Assembly (NCBI RefSeq): GCF_000247695.1
Contig: NW_004624732.1
Coordinates: 19,299,808 to 19,363,807 of the forward strand
Direction: 5' to 3'
Source of the DNA: Heterocephalus glaber
Lineage: Eukaryota; Chordata; Mammalia; Rodentia; Bathyergidae
Length of the DNA: 64,000 bases
Below, piece after piece: positions 1 through 9,945 of this stretch. The notes beneath the pieces were generated by a model, which saw only the letters and a program-made list of their open reading frames with translations, did no database searches and was not told the DNA's origin. Numbering within the stretch: position 1 is the stretch's first letter; every line of letters begins with the position of its first letter. Position numbers and translations under genes: made by a program.

Positions 1-812
1 TGCATCTTCTAATCTGTTCCACTGATCCTCAGGTCTGCTTTTTTTCTTTTTTCCTGGACTATCCTATATTTATCACTGTAGCTTTGTAATACAATTTCAA
101 GTCAGGAATTGTGATGCATTTTGCCCTGCCTTTGTTTCTCAGAATTGTTTTTGCTACTTTAGTTCTCTTCTGGTTTAAAATGAATTTTATGAATGTTTTC
201 TACAGTTCTATGAGCTATGCTAATGGTATTTTGATTGGGATTGCATTAAATTTGTATAACAATTTTGGGAATATTTTCATTATATTGGTTCTTCCTACCC
301 AAGAGCAAGGGACATAGATATCTTTCCATTTTCTGATATCCTCTTCAATCTCCTTTGTCAGAGTAATGTAATTTTCATTTCACTTCCTTTGTTGAATTAA
401 TTTCTAAGTATTTCATTTTTTGGATGCTACTGTAAAAGGTGTTGCTCCTCTAATATCTTTCTCAGTGAGTTTGTTATTCATGTACAGAAAGGCTATTGAT
501 TTTTGAGTGTTGACTTTGTATCCAGCTATGCTACTGAATTTGGTTATTAAATCTGGGAGTCTTTTGGTGGAGTTTTTGGGGTCTTCTATATAGAGTATCA
601 TGCCATCCACAAATAATGATAATAGAACTTCTTCCTTTCCTATCTTTTTTCCTTTTATTTTTTTCTCTTGTTTAATTTCTTTGGCTAATGTTTGCACAAC
701 TATGTTGAATAGAATTGTTAATAGTGGATATTCTTGTCTTGTTCCTGATTTTAGAGTGAAAGTTTTCAGTTTTCAACCGTTTAGTATTATATAGGCTATT
801 GGTTTGTCATAC
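1..812 (-). mobile_element. L1 LINE fragment, ORF2 reverse-transcriptase to C-terminal part
   Basis: This is the reverse complement of an L1 ORF2 segment, cut on the left by the window edge. The minus strand at 413-697 reads as ORF2 just around the RT active site and then the conserved stretch ending NTQKSIAFLYMNNKLTEKD. The catalytic box, normally F/Y/LADD, is FVDGMILY here (about 580-610), so the aspartate pair is lost and the copy cannot be active. Towards position 1 the sequence reaches the part coding DQWNRLEDA, which is also present in the L1 copies at 11.4 kb and 33.7 kb. Frameshifts and stops interrupt the rest. It ends near 812, where similarity to the other L1 copies stops. Confidence 0.92.
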
Positions 813-1020
813 CCATAGGCAATGCTAGTTCTCTGCAATGTCACTTTTAAAAGCACTGAACTCCCATGCTTTACCCGGCTTTTGTCCCTAAGTTCTTGTC
901 TCCTCTTTGACACAAACATACTGAAATCACTCCCAGATCATTATAACCACTCCATCTCAGTTGGAAAAGTTTTTACACTAAAATAATATTACAACTTACA
1001 AAAACTTTAAAATTTTTCAA

Positions 1021-1120
1021 NNNNNNNNNNNNNNNNNNNNNNNNNNNNNNNNNNNNNNNNNNNNNNNNNNNNNNNNNNNNNNNNNNNNNNNNNNNNNNNN
1101 NNNNNNNNNNNNNNNNNNNN
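1021..1120. other. assembly gap (100 N)
   Basis: Exactly 100 N, the usual placeholder for a gap of unknown size. It abuts the T-rich (antisense poly-A) tail of the SINE that follows, so the break may have been caused by a homopolymer or repeat. Any open frame drawn across it is meaningless. Confidence 0.99.
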
Positions 1121-1207
1121 TATTTTTTTTTTGTACTGGGGATTGAACTCCGGTCCTTGCACTTGCGCAGCAGGCGGCGAAACCACTGAGCTAAATCCTT
1201 GGCCCCC
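1121..1207 (-). repeat. ID-type tRNA-derived SINE
   Basis: Read on the minus strand, this starts GGGGGGCCAAGGATTTAGCTCAGTGG-like, contains the Pol III A box (TTTAGCTCAGTGG) and B box (GGAGTTCAATCCCC) and ends in an A-rich tail that meets the N gap. It belongs to the subtype with GTTTCGCCGCCTGCTGCGCA in its middle, shared with the copies at 13.4 and 46.2 kb. It is a dispersed retroposon, not a functional tRNA gene. The 3' target-site duplication is lost in the gap. Confidence 0.9.
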
Positions 1208-1447
1208 CAATTGATATTTTTAAAGTGATGCATTTTTAACTTCTGTCATGAATTACTGCTTTTAAAGTTACTGTATTAATCTACTTTGTACAGCAAACTG
1301 ATTGTAGATGATATCAAATTTTGTGATGTCCTCCATGCAAGTTCATTTAATTTTGTACTCATATCTTTTTATGTTTTCTGCTTTTTTCTCCCTATTTCAA
1401 ACACTTTTCAAACATATCACTGCTTTTCTCCCCTTCATTTTAGATGT

Positions 1448-1624
1448 CGTGTGCTTAGTTACTTTCACTTTGCTGGGACACAATACTGATACACGCAAGG
1501 AGGAGAGGTTCATTTTGGCTCACAGTTTTTTCCATGAATGGCTGGGACCAATACACAAACAGCATGGTGAAAGAGTCTGGGTGGAAGGCACCTGCTCACA
1601 TTATGGAAGCCAAGCGAGCGAGTG

Positions 1625-1659
<35 letters not shown>

Positions 1660-1870
1660 CTTTGAGGTCATGCCTCCAGTGATTCACCGCTTCTGACTAG
1701 GCCCCAGCTCCCAACAATAATGTCAATGGCTGCCAACTTTCTAGTTTATCAATTCTCCAAACCTTTGTTTGATAAGCTAGCAATTCTACTATATCTCATT
1801 TTAGAAATGTATTCCCAGCAAGGAGATCTACCAGCTTTGAAGAAAGAAACTATTGTCCCACCTTCACGCT
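1448..1870 (-). repeat. MaLR-like LTR fragment with (GA)n tract
   Basis: The plus strand reads like the antisense of a mammalian MaLR-type LTR: a GAGGTTCATTTTGGCTCACAG start, then a section mentioning CAGCATGGTGAAAGAG, a GA microsatellite at about 1617-1656, then TGACTAGGCCCCAGCTCCCAA. The order resembles the LTRs of the provirus that follows at 2.7-5.0 kb, but the match is weaker and no boundaries or target duplication are clear. A rodent repeat-library comparison could change the family name. Confidence 0.5.
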
Positions 1871-2708
1871 TTGTACCACTGTATTTTTTTTTACTTTGAG
1901 CCAACTACAAAGTGTCTCTCAATGTGATATATTTAAAATTTTATATTTGTGACTTAATTTATTATAATTCTAACATTTAATTTTGACAATGTATATAGGT
2001 AAATATATCTCAAATATCTACTTACTTATTTAAACAACTAATAATATGTAAAGACAGAGATAAAATATGAGAAAAGTGTAAGTACAAAAGTCTGAGCAAG
2101 AAGAAAGTAAAAATTGAAAAATTTGTCAGAATAATTAAGATAGTGACTAAATGCTCTCATAAATACTGTCTCAAATTTTAAGTGTATTTCAACTAAAACA
2201 TCAAGTTATAGATACATTTCATTACTTGTTTATGAAAGCAGAAAATGTAGGTCTTTCCAAATTACTTGATGAACTTCAGAATATTGGAAGCTTATTTCCA
2301 AATATAGTAGGAAAAAATAAAAGTACAAAGATATTAAAATTATAAAGTAAACATTAATAATTTGAATCTAGCAAGAATAATAAAAATGTACTCCAATTTT
2401 AATGAAAATTTAACCTGGGTAAATTGATGTTAAACATAAAAATTTAAAGAGTTCAAAAGAGAAAGATATATATTTCTTTCACATAGAAAAGAAATGCAGA
2501 GTTATCCAGTAATAAAATTTGGGGCAGATATAAAAAAATCACCATGTGTTGCTACAGGGTCATAATAGCAAGGCTCATCAGTGTGACTTCAAAGTAGACA
2601 GAGAAAGAGAGCGAGAGAAGGCGGGAGGGAGGAAAGGACAGAGGGAGAGAGAGAGAGAGAAATAGATAGACAGAAGGTTCAATAAAGGACTGAATAATTG
2701 AGCAATAC
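1871..2708. other. AT-rich DNA without recognised gene
   Basis: Stops occur in all frames and no repeat family is recognised. A purine-rich stretch (GAGA/GGGAGG) lies at about 2598-2666. It probably represents old, diverged intergenic DNA. Confidence 0.7.
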
Positions 2709-3050
2709 GTTTTTTGGTTAATTTTTTAAATTGCTGATCAAAAATACCCGACATTCAAAGTTAAAGAAGGAAACTTTATTAAACCTCACAATTTGTAGAG
2801 GTTTTAGCCCTGGCTCCAAGGCAGGGTAGCATGCAAACAAGTATTGGAGAGAACTGTTCAGGGACAATTCACAATAGCAGCTTCTTGCTGCCTTCCAGTT
2901 TAGGGTGGGTGCCAAACATGTCAGTGGACTAATTTAGTAATCCCACACTTTTAATCCCAGCATCACATATTCTATATCCAGCCACCTCTGAAAAATTCCC
3001 GCCTATGGCTATATGAGGCTTTTAAGAACACCTAGACACAAGCCATTACA
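2709..3050 (-). repeat. 3' LTR of a MaLR (ERVL-MaLR) provirus
   Basis: This aligns by eye with 4527-5034: both contain, in plus-strand order, CAAAATACC.GACA-like, AAAGTTTTATT/ACTTTATTAA, TATAGAGGTTT, CTGGCTCCAA, CACAATAGCAGCTT, TTAGGGTGGGTGCCAAAC, TTAGTAAT.CCACAC, and CTAGACACAAG near the right end. The right end TTACA reads TGTAA on the minus strand, as expected for an LTR start. It is shorter than its partner through internal deletions, so the two LTRs have diverged for a long time. Confidence 0.8.
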
Positions 3051-4526
3051 TTCTGTCCCTGACTTCCCAAAAGACTCATGCACATCCCTTCATGTAAAAG
3101 GCATTTAATCCATAGCTAAGAGTTGCCAAATCCTAAGAGTTTCAACATTGCTGAAAAGTCCAAGTCAAAAGTCTTCTCTGAGATATGAGGCAAACTTTTA
3201 GCTGTTAGTACCTGTACAAATGAAAAGTATGTTAAACACTTCCAACATTTAATAGCACAAGACAGACATTTCCATTCCAAAAGGTAAAAATAGGGGGGAT
3301 AGAAAGGAGTGGAAAAAAGCAAGTCCAAAATCCAGCAGAGTAAACATTAATTCCTGTAGTTCTATGTCCAGCATCCTAGGCAATCTGTGAGAAGTTGTGA
3401 ACTCCAAAGGGCTTGGGTGTCTCTGCCCCATGTCTCTTCTGGTGGTTGTAGCTCCCATGGCTTCTCTCTTAGCCCACCTCTGCTCCCTCCTTGCATTTGT
3501 CCTCAGATGATCCATGTTTTTGGTTCCTCCAATCTTCTAGGGTCTCTACTGCACCTTCAGCTTCATACTCATAGCTTCACACACTGCCCTCTCAGGGGCA
3601 CACTGGCTGGCCTCCCAGGCCATCTTCTGAAATCTGGGTAGAAGCTTTCCTGACTCCACAACTCTTCCATTCTGCATGCACCTAAGACCAGAACCATGTA
3701 GGGATGCCAAGTTCTGCCACCAGCTAGAGAAGTAGTCAGGGTCTTCCCTCTCTTGGCTGTAGGGGTCAAGTCCCTGAATCACTGAGTACTCTGAACCTAA
3801 TCCCAAGGAACAAATTCTCTAGGCCATTTTCATTCTAAAACATGATGTTCTGGAGCTCTGTTCTCAAAGCAGACTCATTTGCTTTTGCAATATTGAGGCT
3901 ACAATGCCTTTAATCCTACTGTTTTCTGTGTTTTTTTCAAGCCATCTTTTCAATTCTCCTGTTCCTTTTCAGCAATTAAGATCTTCTCTACTCTGTCTTT
4001 GTAACCCACAGCTTTACTGGAGGTTCCTTTCAGGCCAAACTCACAATGTTTTAAATCATCTTGCTGGGCTCTTTGCTCTTATTTCTCAACATAGATCTGG
4101 TTAAAAGCCCCCAACAGTACCTACACTTGTCTCAACATTAATCCGTCATAAAATTTCTTTTAAGATTGGTCAACCATCCTTAATCTTAGTGTCTGGCAAA
4201 GTCTGTAGACATGAGCAAAATGCACATAAACTTTCTGCCAAGGCATAACACACATCTTCTGGAGTTCAATGGCCAAAGCAGTCCTTCTTCCCAGCAGAAA
4301 ACTCCTGAGCCTGGTCTTTACCAGCATAATTTTTATCACCACTGTGGTCTTCAGAGCTCAGAACAAAATCTCTTATCAAGTAGAGCCTAAGGTGTTCTAG
4401 GGCTGCTTTTTTAGCCAGCATCTCTGGACCTTTCCAAATTCTTCCCATAAGCCAGTTCCAAAGGCTGCTAAACCATATGGTCAGGTACAATCACAACAAC
4501 AATCCCACTTCTCTGGTATTAAATAC
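3051..4526 (-). mobile_element. MaLR internal region (non-autonomous LTR retrotransposon)
   Basis: This lies between two related LTRs and matches from memory the internal sequence of THE1/MST-type MaLR elements. Next to the 5' LTR the minus strand begins ACCAGAGAAGTGGG, followed by TTTGGAACTGGC. Next to the 3' LTR the plus strand has AAGTCCAAGTCAAAAGTCTTC. Its length of about 1.5 kb is normal for MaLR internal DNA, which codes for no functional retroviral protein. Short open frames here (for example 3546-3806 and 4266-4490, minus) are not supported as genes. Confidence 0.78.
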
Positions 4527-5034
4527 TGTCATGATTACTTTTCTCATTGCCCAGACAAAATACCTGACACCCAACATTAAAGTAGGAAAGTTTTAGGGCC
4601 GGGGATTTAGCTCAGTGGTTCCAGCGCCTGCCTCACAAGCACAAGGGCCTGAGTTCGATCGCCAGTACCAAAAAAAAAAAAAAAAAAGAAGGAAAGTTTT
4701 ATTTAGCTCATGGTTTATAGAGGTTTCAATTCATAATCGACTGGCTCCAAAGTAGGTGGCATGGTAGACAGGACTTGTGGAAGAGAAACAGTATGCGGTT
4801 GGTAGAAGGGAGCAAAGCTCAAGGAATAATCCACAATAGCAGCTTATTTCTGTTCCTTTTATATTCTCTCTAGGGTATCTGGCTTAGGGTGGGTGCCAAA
4901 CCAATCAGTTGGATAATTTAGTAATTCCACACCCTTAATCCACCATAACACATTCTAGATCCAGTCACCTCTGAATAAGCCTCATCTGTGAGTGCATGAG
5001 GCTTTGGGGGGACGTCTAGACACAAGACACAACA
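4527..5034 (-). repeat. 5' LTR of the MaLR provirus, split by an ID SINE
   Basis: This is the partner of 2709-3050. On the minus strand it begins TGTTGTGTCTTGTGTCTAGA and ends near GTCTGGGCAATGAGAAAAG..ATGACA, a typical MaLR LTR 3' end with the preceding AATAAA-like region. It is about 400 bp once the SINE at 4596-4689 is subtracted. The internal sequence continues directly at its left side. Confidence 0.8.
4596..4689 (+). repeat. ID-type SINE inserted in the MaLR LTR
   Basis: Starts GGGCCGGGGATTTAGCTCAG and carries A box, B box (GAGTTCGATCGCC) and a 17-base A tail. It is flanked by a 12-base direct repeat AGGAAAGTTTTA (4584-4595 and 4690-4701), which is the target-site duplication. Subtype CCAGCGCCTGCCTCACAAGC. 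The clean duplication and long A tail make it much younger than the LTR it landed in. Confidence 0.95.
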
Positions 5035-5089
5035 ACTTCTCAACTTATTTACACCTTTTAAGGAGATGTTTTAGAAGACACACACAAAA

Positions 5090-5213
5090 TCTTTCCTTCT
5101 TTCTTTCTTCTTTCTTTCTTTCTTTCTTTCTTTCTCTTTCATGCTGGGGATCAAACTCAAGGTTTCATGCATTCTAGGTAAGCAGTCTACCATTCAGCTA
5201 CATCCCTAAACTA
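5090..5213 (-). repeat. (TTTC)n tract plus old ID-family SINE
   Basis: A tetranucleotide pyrimidine tract at about 5093-5140 is followed by GCTGGGGATCAAACTCAAGG..CATTCAGCTACATCCC, the antisense of an ID-type tRNA-related SINE. The tract is best read as the expanded A-rich tail of the element. Confidence 0.75.
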
Positions 5214-5342
5214 ACACATGAAATTTCTCTTGTATTGCCTAAAAACTAGTCATATGTCTACATTTTGTAGTGTGTTTATTATAAAAAGCTCAATGTCCAT
5301 CTAAAATTCAGAGTCAGATAATATCTCAGATAGTTATCCATC

Positions 5343-5552
5343 TTAAGGATAGGGGTTAATTGAATTTAATGCACACCTGTAATCTCAGCATTCTGAGAGG
5401 CTAAGAGAGAAAGATTGTGAGTTCAAACATATCCTGGACAACTTAGTGACTTAGTAAGATTTTGCTTCAAAATAAAAAATAAAATCTAACAAGAGATGGG
5501 GCTGTAGATCTGAGTAAAGGCCCTGAGTTCAATCCTCAGTACTGCATGCACA
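5343..5552 (+). repeat. B1-ID composite SINE (B4/ID_B1-like)
   Basis: The first half is B1/7SL-like: GCACACCTGTAATCTCAGCA, GAGAGGCTAAG, GTGAGTTCAAA, CTGGACAACTTAGTGA, then an A-rich linker. The second half is ID-like: GGGGCTGTAGATCTGAG, CCTGAGTTCAATCCTCAGTA. This order of a B1 monomer followed by an ID unit is the B4/ID_B1 architecture known in rodents and supports the rodent assignment. Divergence suggests an old copy. Confidence 0.82.
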
Positions 5553-5557
5553 TGTGT

Positions 5558-5560
<3 letters not shown>

Positions 5561-5597
<37 letters not shown>
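5561..5597. repeat. (CA)n microsatellite
   Basis: About 18 CA units directly after the composite SINE's 3' end, probably grown from its tail. Confidence 0.97.
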
Positions 5598-5601
<4 letters not shown>

Positions 5602-5610
5602 CCCAAACAT

Positions 5611-5690
5611 AGGGCTGGCAATGTAGCTCAGTGGAATAATGTTTGCATGCACAAGTTCCTGGTTTCTATCTCCTTCACAAAAAGAGAAAA
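5611..5690 (+). repeat. diverged ID-family SINE
   Basis: GGGCTGGCAATGTAGCTCAGTGG (A-box region) then CATGCACAAG and an A-rich tail from about 5670. The B-box half is eroded. Together with 5141-5213 and the ID half at 5485-5552 this makes three ID-related units in 550 bases. Confidence 0.75.
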
Positions 5691-6682
5691 ACAAAGAAAC
5701 AAAACCCACTCCCCAAAAACACAACAAATTGATAATAATAAAAGAAATTACATCACAGATGTTTTAACATCAGAAAATCTGTCACTATTTACATTAAATG
5801 ACACAGTCCTGTAAAATGAAATGCAGAACACAAGTTAGAACTTGCTAACCTCTACTCTTGTTTTTAAAATCAGAATAGAATGTAACTTATTTAGTACACA
5901 AAACTTATTTTAAAATTATAAATGAAACATATTACTAATAGAGAAATTTTAGATAACATGTATATATAATGAATATATATGTCTATTTGTAAGTATACAC
6001 AATACTATGGTACAATTTATCATCATGGCTCATGGGGTTAATGTAATTACATTTGACTATAACTACAGGAAATCAGAAACTTAAAAGGCCTCATCATTAA
6101 TTAATTATTTTAATAAGAACATTATTGGGTACCACACATTCACTAGGAGTTACATGTTAGGGATGCAATCATAAATAGAGTTATTTCTGTCTTTAAATAG
6201 CTATGCATAATTTTATTTGGAAGTTAGGGTTAAGAAAGAAAATGATCACAAGACAAAATAATACTAAATTGAGGAAGGTACAAAATTCTAAGGCGAAAAA
6301 CTGTAATTCATTTAATCCAGATGTGTGGAGATAAGCCAATCAACAAATTCCTCTTGGAGATGAATTTGTGTATTTTAGGAAGTGAAAATTTTTCTTCAAA
6401 GGCACAGAGATGCAAGAGTGTATACTCCTTTCAGCACAATGCTAAAAAAATAGTGAAGACTGAGAGATAGGATGAGGGAAGAAAATGGGCCAGAGCTTTA
6501 GGCAGAGACTATCTCATGGAATTATGTGTCATCTAAAAGTGTTCACCTATTGAAATGTATGATTTTGCAAAATGTTATGAGATCCTAATCTTCAAGTTCT
6601 AGAAGCTGTGCTTCCAACCCTTACTAGTCACCATTCTTTAAAGGAATTATTTATTTAACTTCTGAATTTTTTCCATAGTTCT
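5691..6682. other. AT-rich DNA without recognised feature
   Basis: There is no long open frame or repeat that I recognise. It contains short AT runs (about 5945-5990). It may hold very old repeat relics. Confidence 0.6.
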
Positions 6683-6979
6683 TTGTTGTTCATCAGAGGG
6701 GATGAGACAGTATGGTACATTCCTGATAAAATATCAGGCATGCAGCTAGAGTTCATAGCAAATATTCCATTTGGAATGTCAGTAGAGAGAAAACACTACT
6801 CAAGGGGCTTTACTGAAGATGCTAATCTTATATATTTGAATGGGGGAGTGGGAAGTGGGAAGAACAACCTGATTCACATACAGTACTGGATGATTATGAG
6901 AAGGGTACTGACACAGCTTCCTCAACCTTTGGCAAACCTACAAATTCCATGGCATCTAACTCCTGAAGCTGTAAAATGA
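6683..6979 (+). CDS. unidentified 98-codon ORF, doubtful as a gene
   Basis: An open frame of 98 codons starting MLFIRGDETVWYIPDK and ending PWHLTPEAVK. The frame is also open for 14 codons upstream of the ATG, and after the stop it is open again for about 48 codons. It contains GGVGSGK, which resembles a P-loop (GxxxxGK) only loosely, lacks the following S/T, and has no other ATPase motif around it. I do not recognise a protein family. There is no evidence of splice sites, a promoter or a poly-A signal in a sensible position. It could be a fragment of a processed pseudogene or old retroelement, or chance in AT-rich DNA. Confidence 0.15.
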   Translation: MLFIRGDETVWYIPDKISGMQLEFIANIPFGMSVERKHYSRGFTEDANLIYLNGGVGSGKNNLIHIQYWMIMRRVLTQLPQPLANLQIPWHLTPEAVK

Positions 6980-7100
6980 CATGCTTTAGCTCCATTTCAA
7001 GCAGCATCACTCTCTGCTTCTGTTTTATATTCTAGCCGTGTTACAGGTTTCCCACTGGGAGCGCTAAATTTTTGGAGTTCCCTTCATGCCTGCCTTTCAA

Positions 7101-7184
7101 CCTTTAGGTTATCAAATTGTCTAAACTAAGTAATGGAAAATACCTTTAGGCTATCAAATTGCCTAAGTTATGTACCATGAAATA
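7101..7184. repeat. 42-bp tandem duplication
   Basis: Two adjacent 42-base units beginning CCTTTAGGTTATCAAATTG and CCTTTAGGCTATCAAATTG (7101-7142 and 7143-7184). Both end in GAAAATA or TGAAATA. Roughly 80 percent identical by eye, so an old duplication. Confidence 0.85.
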
Positions 7185-7440
7185 TAAATAAACAATCAGA
7201 CATCAGATATGATTGCACCCATTGTGAGGCATGTGGAGGGAGTCACCACTAGCATGCTTTATAAATTGCTGAAAAATATCACATAGGATTCCTCACTTGG
7301 GCATCACTCAGGCTAAATGAGAGGTGAAGACTTCTTGGCTCTTAACATAGCCTCTAAATCCAGAATGAGGATAGAAAATGCTTTTTGTCATTAACTGGTG
7401 TAATGAACAGGACTGTGACTATAGCTGCAGCTGAATTACA

Positions 7441-7712
7441 CTGACTTTCTTTCTTTCTTTCTTTCTCTCTCTCTCTCTCCCCCCCTTCCTTCCTTCCTTC
7501 CTTTCTTCTTTCCTTTCTTTCTGTACTGGAGAGTGAATCTAAGGCCTTCTCACTGAGCTTCATCCCCAACCCTTTTTAAATATATATTCTATTTTGAGAC
7601 AGAGTCTCATTAAGTCATTAGGTTGCCAAAGCTGGGCTCAAACTTGTAATCTTCCTGCCTCACCTCCCCAGTGTACATGAATTACAGACATATGTCCTCA
7701 TGCCCTAGTTTG
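7441..7712 (-). repeat. B1-ID composite SINE with pyrimidine tract
   Basis: A TTTC/CT/CCTT tract (about 7443-7531) is followed by an antisense ID remnant (CTGTACTGGAGAGTGAATC..TCATCCCCAACCC). Then comes an antisense B1-like unit (TTTTGAGACAGAGTCTCATT, GCTGGGCTCAAACTTG, TCCTGCCTCACCTCCCCAG). It is the same architecture as 5343-5552 in the opposite orientation. The purine/pyrimidine tract is the expanded 3' tail of the element. Confidence 0.82.
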
Positions 7713-7737
7713 ACTTGTCTTTCTACTGTGAAAATCC

Positions 7738-7930
7738 TTGTTATAGAATGAATGGTGACTATATCCATCTACTCCCTCCCCAAAAAGTACGTTGAATCAC
7801 TGACCTACAGTGTGACTGTGCTAAGAGACAGGGCCTTTGGGGAGGTAACTAAGGTCACATGTTCTGAAAAGGAAGAGAATAGTCATCAGAACCCCCCCGC
7901 CCCCCGAGCATTTTGCCACAGAGTTTTGTT
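7738..7930 (+). repeat. ancient mammalian interspersed repeat fragment
   Basis: The text CAGTGTGACTGTGCTAAGAGACAGGGCCTTTGGGGAGGTAACTAAGGTCA resembles a well-known dispersed mammalian repeat section of the 'GTGACTGTATTTGGAGACAGGGCCTTT' type (LTR/MER-like). I recall the text but not the family with certainty. A short C-rich run lies at about 7892-7905. Confidence 0.5.
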
Positions 7931-7977
7931 ATGAAAGCACAAGAAGGCAAATGTAGAATCCTTCTGTGAGGGCCTGA

Positions 7978-9322
7978 GAAGATTTGAAGAAAATGTTTTT
8001 GATAGAGTTTTGTAGACTGTCATGTCATCTGCAAATAATGATAGTTGAAATTCTTTCTTTCCTATCTTTATTCGTTTTATTTCTTTCTATTGTCTAATTC
8101 TTTGAGCTAATGTTTCCAGAACTATATTGAATAGGAGTGGTGACAGGGGACTTCTCTTGTTCCTGATTTTAGAGTTAAAGCTTGCAGTTTTTTAACATTC
8201 AGTATGATGTTGGATTGTCATAGATGGCTTTTATTAGATTAAGATAAAAGCCATCTATTTCTATTTTCTATAGGATTTTTAACATGAACAGGTGTTGGAC
8301 TTTGTCAAATGCTTTATATGAATCTATGTGAATTTTTCCTTGATTCTGGTACTATGGTGTATTACATTTATTGATTTGCATATGTTGAACCATCCCTGCA
8401 TCCCTGGGATGAATCCCACTTGGCCATGGTGTATACCTTCTATACCAATTTGCTGCATTCTGTTTACCTGTACCTTACTAAGGATTTTTGTGTCTATGTT
8501 CATTAGTGAGATGGGCCTATAGTTTTCTCTTTTGCTTGGTTTCTTTTCTAGTTTTTATTTCAGGATAATACTCGCTTCTAGGAAGGACTTTGGGAGTACA
8601 GCTTCCCTTTCAATTTCATTAAAGAATTTGAGGAGTAATTGCATTAGATCTTCACTAAATTTCTTATAGAATTTAGCAGAACATCCACCAGAACCTTGGC
8701 TTTTCTTTTTTGGTAGGTTTTTAATTACCTCTTCAATTTCATTGACTGTTATTGAGTTAGTGAGAATTTTTATATCTTCTTGATTTAATTTTGGTAATTC
8801 ATATGTATCTAGGAATTTGTCCATTTCTTCTGTGTTTTCCATCTTATTAGAATAAAGATTCTCAAAACAGATGCTGGTGATTTTCTGGATTTCTGCAGAA
8901 TCCATTATGATTTCATCCCACTCCATTCCCAATTGCATGGGTTGGAGTCTTTTCTTTCCTTCTCTTGATAAGCTTGACTAAGGGTTTATCAATTTTATTT
9001 AATATTTCAAAGAACTAACTCTTTGATTCATTGATTTTTATATTGATTCCTTAGTCTTGATTGCATTAATTTCTACTCTAATCTTTATACTTTCCTTTTT
9101 CATATGGGCTTTGGGCTTGACTTGTTGTTTTTCTAGAAGTCTGAGGTTCAACATTAGGTTGTCTATTTGAGCTCACTTTGTTTTCCTGATGTAAGAGTTA
9201 ACCACTAAAAATTTCTCTCATAGAACTGCTTTCATTGTGTCCCATAAGTTCTGTTATGTTGTAATGGCATTATCATTTAATTATAGAAACAGTCTAATTT
9301 CTTTAATTTCATCAGTGCCCTT
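7978..9322 (-). mobile_element. inverted 5' half of a twin-primed L1 (ORF2 endonuclease end to RT)
   Basis: Minus-strand L1 ORF2. The open frame 8555-8938 carries the RT N-terminal region (QLGMEWDEI, YELPKLNQEDI, EVIKNLPKKKSQGSGG). Lower down comes the RT palm, and the active-site box reads FADDMTVY on the minus strand near 8010-8035. It stops at about 7978 just after that box, precisely where the plus-strand half at 9324 takes ORF2 up again. The whole is therefore one L1 insertion with an inverted 5' part. Stops and frameshifts make it inactive. Confidence 0.88.
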
Positions 9323-9323
9323 C

Positions 9324-9945
9324 TAGATTTAATAACAAAGTTCAGTTATGAAGCTGGATACAAAGTCAATATTAAAAAATCCATAGCCTTTCTGTACACA
9401 AATAACAAACTTACTAAGAGTGAAATTAGAGGGCTGGGGATTTATCTCAGTGGTACCACACCTGCCTCATAAGCCCACAGTTCTGAATTTGATTTTCACT
9501 ACATTAAAAAAAGGAGTGAAATTAGGGAATCCACACCTTTTACAATGGCATTGACAAAAGTGAAATATTTAGGAATCAATTTAACAAAGAAAGTAAAAGA
9601 TCCTTACCTTCGAGAGAAGAGATCAAAGAGAATATTAGAAAAGAGAAAGATGTTTCTTGCTTATGGTTAGGAAGAACCACCACAGTGAAAATGTCCATAC
9701 TCCCAAATTGTTATACTGATTAATGCAATCTCAATAAAATACCAAAAGCATACAACAAAGAACTAGCAAAAACAATCCTAAAATTCATTTGAAAACAGAA
9801 GAGACCTAAAATAGCAAAAACAATTCTGGTCACCAAAGGAAAGGCAAGGGGGCATCACAATTCCTAACTTGAAATTGTGCTACATTTCTACTGTGAAAAA
9901 AACAGCATGGCAGTTGGAAAAAAAAAATACAGATCTGATAATCTT
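9324..9945 (+). mobile_element. direct 3' half of the twin-primed L1
   Basis: Begins [14 protein letters not shown] in translation, the next residues of ORF2 after the inverted half. It continues through [15 protein letters not shown], is interrupted by an ID SINE at 9431-9513, then runs on to the GCATGGCA region where it meets the next L1 at about 9945. Its own 3' UTR is missing at that point. The second tail at 12.9 kb may be its displaced end. Confidence 0.85.
9430..9513 (+). repeat. ID-type SINE inside L1 ORF2
   Basis: GGGCTGGGGATTTATCTCAGTGG at the start, a degraded B box (TCTGAATTTGATTTTCA) and a short A tail. Flanked by a perfect 12-base duplication GAGTGAAATTAG (9418-9429 and 9514-9525). 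Younger than the L1 it split. Confidence 0.93.

Noticed and set aside
973..1233. open frames spanning the N gap
   Set aside because: They run through 100 unknown bases and are artefacts.
1286..1625. two overlapping ORFs at 1286-1489 and 1308-1625
   Set aside because: Partly an antisense LTR-like repeat; no recognisable protein.
5090..5140. pyrimidine tract as a possible polypyrimidine/splice or promoter element
   Set aside because: It is the expanded tail of an antisense SINE.
6848..6868. GGVGSGK as a Walker A motif
   Set aside because: The residue after GK is Asn rather than Ser/Thr, and no Walker B or other nucleotide-binding features follow.
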